15,311 bases of DNA, taken from NCBI GenBank assembly GCA_963583595.1, contig CAUZWC010000037.1, positions 1-15,311 of the forward strand. Direction: 5' to 3'. Positions within the stretch are counted from its first letter, which is position 1; every line of letters starts with the position of its first letter. The notes below the pieces were generated by a model, which saw only the letters and a program-made list of their open reading frames with translations, ran no database searches and was not told the origin of the DNA. The DNA is from JABIRQ01 sp963583595. Lineage in GTDB: Bacteria; Pseudomonadota; Alphaproteobacteria; CADEGL01. Of the stretch, positions 1-8,498 are shown piece after piece. A program made the translations under genes and the position numbers.

Positions 1-39
1 GCCTCTGGCGTCACGGTATCTCCCTTTCGCTCGATGGAT

Positions 40-1285
40 TCAGGCGGCGGCCTGGGCCGCCACGGTCTCGTCGGCCTGACGGCCCTGCAACTCCTGCAGA
101 TGGTCGAACCGGTAGTCGAAACTGCCAACCCCCTGGGTCAGGGAGCGGAGTTCGACGATCATATCGAACATCTCGCTCTGGGGAAGATAGGCCGTCACCT
201 CACCCCAGGCTTTCCAGCCCTCCTTGGGCTCGAAACCCAGGATCTGGCCGCGCCGGCCGCTCAACAGGCGCTGGATATTCGCCGTGTAGTGACCCGGCGT
301 GCGCACCTTGACCTCGAGAATGGGCTCCAGCAGCACGGGGCCGCATTTGGGCAATCCCTCTGCTCATCGCCATGCGCCCGGCGGTCTTGAAGACGGTCGC
401 CGCAGCCTCCGACCCGGCGGGATCGATGCCCAGCGCCTCGGCCCGGACCGAAGACTCGGCCGTTTCATGCCGCAGAGCCTTGAGCAGGCGGCGCACCCCA
501 TGGTCGCGCTCGGCAGCGCCCAGGAAGACCGGCACGGTCCGGTCGGCGTGCAGGTTGTCCGTCAGGTGCTGGTAGATTTCGTCGGTCGGCGGCAGGGTGT
601 CTTCCAGCAGCGCCTCGAGCAGGGAATCGTCGAAATCGGCCAGGGATTCGAGCATCTCCTGGCGGGCGATCTGTTCGTCGTCCTGCTCGCCCTCCGGGAT
701 CGCGACCAGCTTGGACGCCTCGCCCGGGCGGTATTCATAGGCCCGCTCGCTGACCAGATCGGCATAGCCGGTGGTCTCGTCGCCTTCGACAATCGGCATC
801 TGGCGCAGGACCAGGGGACGGTCGGAGACGGATTGCAGCGCCTCCATGACCGAGCGCAGATCGGCCTGGGCGTTGTCCATCTTGTTGATGAAGACCATGT
901 GCGGGATCGCCTGGTCGTCGAGGAATTTGAATAGGGGCGCGACGGCGATCGCCCGCTCGACCAGGCGTTCGACGACGATCACCGCGACATAAGAGACCAT
1001 CAAGGCGTTCAGGGTTTCCTGCATCACTTCGATCGAGCCGGGACAGTCGAGCAGCGCCCATTCCTCGTCCAGGTAGGTCATGGAGGCAACGTTGACCTCG
1101 GTGCTCATGTTCCGCGCGCGCGCTTCCTGGGCGCTGTCCCCGGCCGTGTTGCCGTCCTTGATCGGACCCTTGCGGGGCACAGCACCGGCCTCGGCCAGCA
1201 TGGCTTCCATGAGCGGGGTCTTGCCGCTGAGATACGAGCCGACGAGCGCGGCGCAACAGGGGCTGGATGGCTTTCTCGCGGTCAC
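40..1285 (-). pseudogene. EF-G-like translation GTPase gene, internally deleted and frameshifted
   Basis: The protein starts at a GTG with an AGGAGG seven bases upstream. The first ~300 residues are a translational GTPase domain: P-loop GSYLSGKT near residues 16-23, G3 motif DCPG, and G4 motif NKMD. After the domain I end (about ...EAAATVFKT) the sequence jumps directly to the end of domain IV (AGRMAMS, then EGLPKCGPVLLEP in another frame) and continues through domain V to a TGA at 40-42. EF-G proteins carry an 'FK' strand at the start of domain II and another near the end of domain IV, so about 270 residues (domains II, III and most of IV) are missing, joined at similar short sequences. One extra base at about 361 then shifts the frame, so the intact reading frame stops contributing family sequence at about 365. 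The length and architecture best fit the EF-G-like paralog (COG0480), not the main fusA. Real pseudogene or assembly error cannot be told apart here; the product cannot be a functional elongation factor. Confidence 0.85.
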
Positions 1286-1292
1286 GAGGCTG

Positions 1293-1298
1293 CCTCCT
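1293..1298 (-). promoter_or_regulatory. Ribosome binding site of the EF-G-like gene
   Basis: Read on the minus strand this is AGGAGG, seven bases before the GTG at 1285. It supports a GTG start for the EF-G-like gene. Confidence 0.75.
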
Positions 1299-1321
1299 CT
1301 CCTGTTCCTCCCGGGAATCCG

Positions 1322-1351
1322 CCGCCGCCGGACGGCGCGGCGGGTTTTTTT
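1322..1351 (+). terminator. Terminator-like hairpin with T-tract, antisense to flanking genes
   Basis: CCGCCG (1322-1327) can pair with CGGCGG (1338-1343) around a GC-rich loop. It is followed by a run of seven T at 1345-1351. This is the shape of an intrinsic terminator for plus-strand transcription, yet both flanking genes run on the minus strand. It could stop antisense transcripts or be chance. No gene is seen in the 226 bases between the EF-G-like start and the end of the PanE-like gene. Confidence 0.35.
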
Positions 1352-1511
1352 ACTTTTGTTGTTCTTCCCGATCTACCTGCGTTCCGCGCCTCTCACGGAC
1401 GGCTGGGATACGACGATTCCATCGTTTCCAGCTCCGCCCCAGCAAGGCAAGAGGGATTCCCGGGACGGCGGGGAAGCGGCCGCCAAGCCCGGGCCGCGCA
1501 CCCGCATGGGT

Positions 1512-2432
1512 CTAGGCGCGGCCCATCGCGTGCAGCTTGAGCGCCTGTTCGATGAAGCGGTGGGTCGGGGTCTCGATGCCGGCCTCGCGGCCCAGGCGGA
1601 CGAGGCCGCCGCTGAGCCAGGGCAGTTCGAGCCGGTTGCCCCGCTCAAGATCGTTGAGCATGGACGATTTGACCCCCGGCGGCAGGCCGTCGGCCATGGC
1701 CATGCGCTCGGCCACCACGCCTTCCGAGAGGGGCGCGCCCAGGGCGCGGCCGACCGCGACGGCCTCCGTGATCGCCGCCTCGAACAGGGCGCGGGTGGCG
1801 GGCTCGGCCAGGACCGGCCCGATCGAGGAACGGGTGACGCAGGTGATCCCCGACAGGGAGGCGAGATAGACGTATTTCTCCCAGAGGTCCTTCTGGATCG
1901 TCTCGCTCAACCGCACCTCAAAACCGGCGGCCTGGCAGGCGGTGAGAAAGGCCTCGGCGCGCGGCGTGACCGAGCCGTTCATCTCGCCGAAGACCAACAG
2001 ATGCACAGGGCCGGAATGGAGAATACGTCCCGGCTCGGCGATCAGCGCGAAGATGAAACTGACCCCACCCATGACATGTTGGGGCCCCAGGACCTTGCCC
2101 AGAACCGTCTCCGCTTCGACCCCGTTCTGGGCCGAGATGACGGCCGTGTTTGGGCCGATCAGGGGGCGGATGGCCTCGCCCGCGCTCTCCGTGTCCCAGA
2201 GCTTGGTGCAGAACAGGACGATATCGACCGGGCCGATGGTCGCCGGGTCGTCGGTCGCGTTCGTCGGGTGGATATGAAGGTCGCCATGCTGGCTCTCGAC
2301 CCTGAGGCCGTGTTCGCGAATCGCCGCGAGATGGGCGCCGCGGGCGATGAAATGGACTTCCTCGCCCGTCGCCGCCAGCCGCGCGCCGTAATACCCGCCC
2401 ACTCCGCCGGCTCCCATGATTGCTATGCGCAT
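1512..2432 (-). CDS. PanE/ApbA-family 2-dehydropantoate 2-reductase-like dehydrogenase
   Basis: This 306-residue protein has the two-domain ApbA/PanE fold. The N-terminal Rossmann domain opens with GAGGVGGYYG (7-16) for NADP binding, and AQNGV (101-105) supplies the conserved active-site Asn103. The C-terminal domain has W184-E-K186, matching the catalytic lysine (E. coli Lys176), then KSSML (255-259) and the acidic residue Glu269 in RLELPWLSG, matching Glu256. The family reaction is NADPH reduction of ketopantoate to pantoate in coenzyme A synthesis. Two asparagines that follow the catalytic lysine in E. coli PanE (Lys+4 and Lys+8) are Leu190 and Ser194 here, so this is more likely a paralog acting on another 2-oxo or 2-hydroxy acid. 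It begins 19 bases after the aminotransferase stop and is probably cotranscribed with it. Confidence 0.88.
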   Translation of the reverse strand: MRIAIMGAGGVGGYYGARLAATGEEVHFIARGAHLAAIREHGLRVESQHGDLHIHPTNATDDPATIGPVDIVLFCTKLWDTESAGEAIRPLIGPNTAVISAQNGVEAETVLGKVLGPQHVMGGVSFIFALIAEPGRILHSGPVHLLVFGEMNGSVTPRAEAFLTACQAAGFEVRLSETIQKDLWEKYVYLASLSGITCVTRSSIGPVLAEPATRALFEAAITEAVAVGRALGAPLSEGVVAERMAMADGLPPGVKSSMLNDLERGNRLELPWLSGGLVRLGREAGIETPTHRFIEQALKLHAMGRA

Positions 2433-2451
2433 GGAAGGCCCTCCCGCCGCG

Positions 2452-3654
2452 CTATTTCAGCGCGCCGCAGGCACGCTGAATGCGCTTGCAGGCATCTTCC
2501 AGAAACTCGTAGGAGGTCGCGTAGGAGACCCGGAAATGGGGCGACAGGCCGAAAGCCTCGCCGTGGACCGCCGCGACCCCTTCGGTCTCCAGCAGGTAGA
2601 CGACAAAGTCGTAGTCCTTCTCGATCAACTTGCCTTCCGGCGTGGTTTTGCCGATCACCCCGGCGCAGGAGGGATAGACGTAGAAAGCGCCCTCGGGCCG
2701 GTGGCAATGCAGCCCGTCCGCCTTGTTCAGCATGTCAACAACCAAGTCGCGGCGCTTCTTGTACTCGACATTATGCTCGGCAATGAAGTCCTGCGGGCCG
2801 TTCAGCGCCTCGACCGAGGCCCATTGGCTGATCGAAGCGGCGCCCGAGGTGTTCTGGCCCTGGACCTTGCTCATCGCCTTGATCAGCGACTCCGGCCCGG
2901 CGGCATACCCGATGCGCCAGCCGGTCATGCAATAGGCCTTGGACATCCCGTTCATGGTCAGGGTGCGGTCGTAGAGTTCGGGGGTCGCCTGGGCGATGGT
3001 CGCGAACTCGAAGCCGTCATAGATCAGATGCTCGTACATGTCGTCGGTCAGGATATGGACCTGGGGATGGCGCTTCAGGACCTCGCCCAGCGCCTTCAGG
3101 TCGTCCATCGAATAGCTCGCGCCGGTCGGGTTGGAGGGCGAGTTCAGGATAAGCCATTTGGTCTTGTCGGTGATCGCCGCTTCCAGGTCCTCCGGCCGCA
3201 TCTTGAAGCCGTTATTCTGGGGGCAGTTCACGATCACCGGCTCGCCGCCGCAGAGCACCACCATGTCGGGATAGGACACCCAATAGGGCGCAGGAATGAT
3301 GACCTCGTCCGCCGCATCGAGAGTGGCCATGAGGGCGTTGTAGATGACGTGCTTGCCGCCCGGCGAAACGAAGACTTGGCTGGGTTTATAGTCCAGTTCG
3401 TTGTCGCGCTTGAACTTGGCGCAGATCGCCGCCTTTAGCTCGGGTATGCCATTGATCGGGGTGTACTTCGTCTCGCCCTGGCGGATCGCGTCGATCGCCG
3501 CCTCCTTGACGTTGTCGGGCGTGTCGAAATCGGGCTCGCCCGAACTCAGGCTGATGACGTCGCGGCCCTGGGCGAGCATGTCGCGTGCCAATTGGGTGAA
3601 GACGGTGGTCGCGGATTCCTTAACGCGACCGAGTCTCTGCGCGATTAGTGTCAT
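2452..3654 (-). CDS. aatA: Aspartate aminotransferase (class I, PLP-dependent)
   Basis: The protein is 400 residues, the usual length for the class I gamma aspartate aminotransferases of alphaproteobacteria. These cytoplasmic PLP enzymes interconvert aspartate plus 2-oxoglutarate with oxaloacetate plus glutamate; some members also accept prephenate. Visible landmarks are the substrate-side SSGEPDF (37-43), the cofactor Asn175 in SPSNPTG, Asp205 and Tyr207 in LTDDMYEHL, the Schiff-base Lys239 in NGMSKAYCMTGWR, and the carboxylate-binding Arg375 in SPHFRVSYAT. A longer open frame runs upstream to 3888, but the start at 3654 (MTLIAQRLGRV) is the family N-terminus and has AGGGGG ten bases before it. 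It is followed closely by the PanE-like gene. All key residues are present; only the exact substrate range is uncertain. Confidence 0.95.
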   Translation of the reverse strand: MTLIAQRLGRVKESATTVFTQLARDMLAQGRDVISLSSGEPDFDTPDNVKEAAIDAIRQGETKYTPINGIPELKAAICAKFKRDNELDYKPSQVFVSPGGKHVIYNALMATLDAADEVIIPAPYWVSYPDMVVLCGGEPVIVNCPQNNGFKMRPEDLEAAITDKTKWLILNSPSNPTGASYSMDDLKALGEVLKRHPQVHILTDDMYEHLIYDGFEFATIAQATPELYDRTLTMNGMSKAYCMTGWRIGYAAGPESLIKAMSKVQGQNTSGAASISQWASVEALNGPQDFIAEHNVEYKKRRDLVVDMLNKADGLHCHRPEGAFYVYPSCAGVIGKTTPEGKLIEKDYDFVVYLLETEGVAAVHGEAFGLSPHFRVSYATSYEFLEDACKRIQRACGALK

Positions 3655-3664
3655 GGCGCTCGGG

Positions 3665-3670
3665 CCCCCT
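3665..3670 (-). promoter_or_regulatory. Ribosome binding site of the aspartate aminotransferase
   Basis: On the minus strand this reads AGGGGG, ten bases before the ATG at 3654. Together with family N-terminal homology it decides that start over the longer open frame. The 118-base gap up to the ZntB-like stop shows no clear terminator or promoter. Confidence 0.55.
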
Positions 3671-3772
3671 GTGAAATCTAACCTGGGATGCGATCGGCGG
3701 CACCCTACGCCCGGCGGTGGCGGCTCGCAAGCGTCCGGAAGCGCCAAAAAGCGGCCCGGATCGTACCAGGCA

Positions 3773-4787
3773 TCAGATCCAGCGCAGGCGCCGGAACAGC
3801 CAGTATTCGACGACCCCCAGCACGGCCAGCAACCCACAGACGAAGGCGAAGGCCCAGGGCCAGGACGAACCCGGAATACCGTCGACATTGACGCCCAGAA
3901 GGCCGGTCACAAGGCTCAAGGGCAGCATGATCGTGGCCACGATGGAGAGGACATACATGTTGCGGTTCAGCCGCTCGGACAGATGGCTCATCGCCTCGTC
4001 GCGCAGCACGGCCGCGCGCTCGCGCATCGCATCGAGGTCTTCGACATAGCGTGTGATCGCATCGACGACCTCGCGCAGATGGGCACGGTCGAGCGGATCG
4101 ATCCAGCTCATGGTCTCGGCCTGAAGCCGCGAAAGCGCCTCGCGCTGAGGCGCCATATGGCGGCGCAGAGAGATCGCCTGGCGGCGCAGCGGCCCCAGCG
4201 AATCACGCGGCCTTTCGGTTTCCACCTCCGGCGCGAAAGCCTCCTCGAGTTCGTCGAGGCGGTCGTCGATATCCGACACGACAGGGAATATCCGTTCCGA
4301 CAGGCTCAGGGCCACGCGGCTGATCACGCCGCCGACGTCGACGGGTCCCTTGCCTGCCTCGATCCCGTCCCGCAAGTCCTGGATCGCCATGAGATGGTAG
4401 CGCCGCGTAGTGATGACCCGCCGCTCGGTCGCCCAGAAGCGGACGGAGATCATATCGTCCGGCCGCTCGCCCGGATTGAGGTTCACGCCGCGCAAAAAAA
4501 GCCGAAGCGTGTCGACAACCAGCCGCTCGCTGCGCGGCCGCGTCTCCTCCGTCAACATGGCGTCGGCGGCCAGGCGATCGAGACCGCTTTCGTCCTCGAT
4601 CCAGCTCCGGGCGGCGGGCGCGGTCCGGTCGAGATGGGTCCACACCACCCCGTCCGCCGGTTTCCAGGCCCGCACCCCATCCCAGTCAAGCCTGCAGCCC
4701 CCGCCCCTGCCGTCCAGAAGAATAATAGGTGCAGATCAGCCTCTCGGCCTGGGTCGGATCATCGAGGCCCGTCATTTCGACTGTCAT
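3773..4787 (-). CDS. zntB: ZntB-like CorA-family transporter, frameshifted near the 5' end
   Basis: This is an inner-membrane divalent cation transporter of the CorA superfamily, ZntB branch (zinc transport). A 300-residue open frame runs from a GTG at 4675. It holds the long cytoplasmic helical domain, then two C-terminal membrane helices separated by TGLLGVNVDGIPG; the GVN-x-x-GIPG signature is ZntB-like and differs from the GMN of CorA. The family N-terminus continues upstream of 4675: LLDGRGGGCRLDWDGV lies in the same frame back to about 4726, and MTVEMTGLDDPTQAERLICTY lies in a second frame from an ATG at 4787. The two are joined by a one-base frame change in the TATTATT stretch (4721-4727); uncorrected, the upper frame stops at 4686-4688. 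Repaired length is about 337 residues, normal for the family. The ATG is one base past the crcB stop, so the genes are translationally adjacent. Sequencing error is as likely as a true mutation. Confidence 0.85.
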
Positions 4788-4788
4788 C

Positions 4789-5193
4789 TCAGCCACTAAC
4801 CGCACTGCCCGCCAGCCAGCCGAGCGAGACCGCAACGAGGCAAAGCACGACAGAGACGACGATATTCAGCCCCGCGGCGACCCAATCGCCGGCCAGGGCC
4901 AGTTCCAGGGTCTGCATACTGAAAGCGGAGAAAGTGGTGTACCCGCCCAGAAACCCGACCATCAGAAGTTGTCGTCCGACGACGTCGAGCATGGGCCTAC
5001 CGTCGCCCAGGACGAGCGCTGCCAGAACCGCGATCAGGAAGCAGCCGCTGACATTGGTCACCAGGGTATCCCAGGGAAACCGCTCCCGGCCCTCCGCCCG
5101 GGTCAGACGCATCACGACATCGGACACGCCGAAACGCGCCATGCCACCGAACGCGCAGCCGAGGCCGACCAACAGATAGGATGCAATACTCAC
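4789..5193 (-). CDS. crcB: Fluoride ion channel CrcB/Fluc
   Basis: This 134-residue protein has four predicted membrane helices and the family signatures GGMARF (16-21), TLVTNVSGCFLI (43-54, with pore Asn47) and GFLGGYTTFSAF (80-91, with the phenylalanine-rich pore segment). CrcB/Fluc proteins are dual-topology dimers that export fluoride through the inner membrane. The start is a GTG with GAGGG about nine bases upstream; the length is typical. Its stop is separated by one base from the ATG of the ZntB-like gene, so the two should share an mRNA. No canonical crcB fluoride riboswitch was recognised in the leader. Confidence 0.95.
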   Translation of the reverse strand: MSIASYLLVGLGCAFGGMARFGVSDVVMRLTRAEGRERFPWDTLVTNVSGCFLIAVLAALVLGDGRPMLDVVGRQLLMVGFLGGYTTFSAFSMQTLELALAGDWVAAGLNIVVSVVLCLVAVSLGWLAGSAVSG

Positions 5194-5259
5194 GACAGCG
5201 ACCCTCGGATTGCGAGAGGTTAGAATCGGCCATAACCGCCCCAGGGGTCAATCGGTGCA

Positions 5260-5277
5260 GCCGAAACAGATTTCGGC
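5260..5277 (-). other. Perfect 7-bp hairpin in the crcB leader
   Basis: GCCGAAA and TTTCGGC form a perfect seven-base stem around a four-base CAGA loop (plus-strand reading). The hairpin lies about 67 bases upstream of the crcB start with no T-tract beside it. It may be a structural element of the crcB leader. No function can be assigned. Confidence 0.35.
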
Positions 5278-5287
5278 GAGGCATCGG

Positions 5288-5333
5288 AAAATGCCCCGCC
5301 GAAGAATGCGTGCCTGACGGCGCGCCGGCGGGG
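5288..5333 (-). terminator. Weak intrinsic terminator after the peroxiredoxin remnant
   Basis: On the minus strand CCCCGCCG (5333-5326) pairs perfectly with CGGCGGGG (5301-5294) over a 24-base loop, then CATTTT follows. It lies about 24 bases after the peroxiredoxin stop, the right place to end that transcript before crcB. The loop is long and the T run short, so strength is uncertain. Confidence 0.45.
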
Positions 5334-5356
5334 TCGAAGCCGCCCGATCAGGGATT

Positions 5357-5575
5357 TCAGGCGGCGACGAGCGTTTCCTGACCCTTTTCCCAGGCGCAGG
5401 GGCAGAGGCAGAGGCCCCCGGTGCGCAGGGCGTCGAGAATGCGCAGGATCTCTTTCGGGTTCCGCCCGATATCGAGGTCGTTGACCGAGACAAAGCGGAT
5501 CACCCCCGTCGGGTCGACGATGAAACTCGCGCGCAGGGCCACGACGTGGGACCGCTCACGGCCCCGAATGACCCG
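5357..5575 (-). pseudogene. 3' remnant of an AhpC-type peroxiredoxin gene
   Basis: The readable part, about 72 codons, matches the C-terminal end of alphaproteobacterial AhpC/2-Cys peroxiredoxins: ALRASFIVDPTGVIRFVSVN, then DLDIGRNPKEILRILDAL, ending LCLCPCAWEKGQETL with the cysteine-rich tail that carries the resolving cysteine. These enzymes reduce peroxides in the cytoplasm. Upstream the frame closes at a TAA at 5576-5578 and the DNA becomes AT-rich and non-coding. The thioredoxin-fold N-terminal half with the peroxidatic cysteine (FYPKDFTFVCPT type) is absent in all frames. The remaining GTG-initiated frame (5542) would give only 61 residues and cannot be an active peroxidase. Deletion or misassembly could both explain it. 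Confidence 0.8.
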
Positions 5576-5612
5576 TTAAGTGGAATAATTTTAATATGCA
5601 TCGCGTGAAGAT

Positions 5613-5629
5613 TTGCGAATTATTCGCAA
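5613..5629. promoter_or_regulatory. 17-bp palindrome with Fur-box geometry (candidate operator)
   Basis: TTGCGAAT-T-ATTCGCAA is a perfect eight-base inverted repeat around one base. Its core TGCGAAT-n-ATTCGCA has the 7-1-7 layout of Fur-family boxes (classically TGATAAT-n-ATTATCA), with the changes seen in some proteobacterial Fur/Mur-type sites. It lies in an AT-rich stretch (5576-5640) between the peroxiredoxin remnant and uvrB, 58 bases before the uvrB ATG. It may have served a divergent promoter of the peroxiredoxin gene. Assignment to Fur is inference from shape only. Confidence 0.5.
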
Positions 5630-5687
5630 TTGTTTCCGTCTGACCGCCGGCACTGGCAATTCGCCGCCACGACGGCATATTAAGGGT

Positions 5688-7850
<2,163 letters not shown>

Positions 7851-7866
7851 GATCGACGACGTGCGA

Positions 7867-8259
7867 CTAGTACGCCCAGATCGCGCGGAGGAAACAGACC
7901 ACGCCGGCCACGCCGAACACCGCGAAGGTCAGGAGCATTCCTATCGCCCGGGCCGCGGTGGAAACCGACCCAATCCCCCAGGCATGACACAGACGGCTAA
8001 GCACCAGGGCAATGCCGAGGACGTGAAGCAGGATATGGCCTGTACCGCTAATTTCGGCCATCGCCATCAGCAGCAGGGCAAAGGGGACGTATTCGGCGAA
8101 ATTGCCGTGGGCCCGGACTCGGCGCAGCAATTCCTCGTCTCCGCCCTCCCCGAGATCGATCCCCGCCGCGCTGCGCCGGAGGCTGACCCGCATGGCGAGC
8201 AACAGAAAAAGCGCGGCCAGCAAACTTGCGTGGAGCATGGTGACGGTGGGCGGGGTCAT
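7867..8259 (-). CDS. MAPEG family (YecN-like) small membrane protein
   Basis: This 130-residue protein has about four membrane helices. It carries the MAPEG core signature VRAHGNFAEYVPFALLLM (48-65), in which the Arg, Asn, Glu and Tyr positions are typical. MAPEG proteins include glutathione-dependent enzymes of eicosanoid and xenobiotic metabolism; the bacterial YecN-like members have no established substrate, so none is assigned. The start at 8259 is chosen because AGGAGA stands five bases before it. Longer in-frame starts upstream (to 8448) add unrelated sequence. The gene is convergent with uvrB, 16 bases between stop codons, and no strong terminator is visible there. Confidence 0.9.
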   Translation of the reverse strand: MTPPTVTMLHASLLAALFLLLAMRVSLRRSAAGIDLGEGGDEELLRRVRAHGNFAEYVPFALLLMAMAEISGTGHILLHVLGIALVLSRLCHAWGIGSVSTAARAIGMLLTFAVFGVAGVVCFLRAIWAY

Positions 8260-8264
8260 GGATA

Positions 8265-8270
8265 TCTCCT
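8265..8270 (-). promoter_or_regulatory. Ribosome binding site of the MAPEG gene
   Basis: Reads AGGAGA on the minus strand, five bases before the ATG at 8259. It decides the start against the longer open frame. The 239 bases between this gene and the antiporter are divergent upstream DNA in which no other gene or clear promoter was seen. Confidence 0.7.
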
Positions 8271-8498
8271 GGGTCATCGGAGCAAACGAGGTTGCACAAT
8301 TAGTGATGAAGCCACACCTGCGAGGCACGCGGGACCAGAGACCCACCCCCTTGCCCGTCGACGCCGAATCGTGTTCCTTCGCGCCGCGTTGGAAGGCGAA
8401 GCGAGTACGGCCGCGCCATCCGACCGGCAAGCACGGAAAATGAGGCAAGAACCGGTGACCGAGACCTATCGCACCCTTTCCGCGCCTCGGGCCTGCCC

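Noticed and set aside
34..934. Long plus-strand open frames opposite the EF-G-like gene
   Set aside because: They are antisense shadows created by high GC; the minus-strand frame has GTPase motifs and a good ribosome binding site.
1080..2786. 568-codon plus-strand frame
   Set aside because: It lies opposite the PanE-like gene and part of the aminotransferase. Its sequence has no recognisable domain and is biased to Arg, Gly and Ala as expected for a shadow frame.
3655..3888. N-terminal extension of the aspartate aminotransferase
   Set aside because: The extra 78 residues are Pro/Cys/Gly-rich, run into the 3' end of the ZntB-like gene, and precede the true family N-terminus at 3654.
4719..4730. 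Programmed frameshifting to make full-length ZntB
   Set aside because: TATTATTC is not a recognised slippery heptamer and no stimulatory structure was seen. Mutation or sequencing error is simpler.
5194..5300. Fluoride (crcB) riboswitch before crcB
   Set aside because: The conserved GATGG...TTC and CTGATGACTCCTAC-type segments were not found on the minus strand leader, despite hairpins there.
5613..5687. TTG start for uvrB at 5613
   Set aside because: The 25 added residues are not UvrB-like, and the start would lie inside the palindrome.
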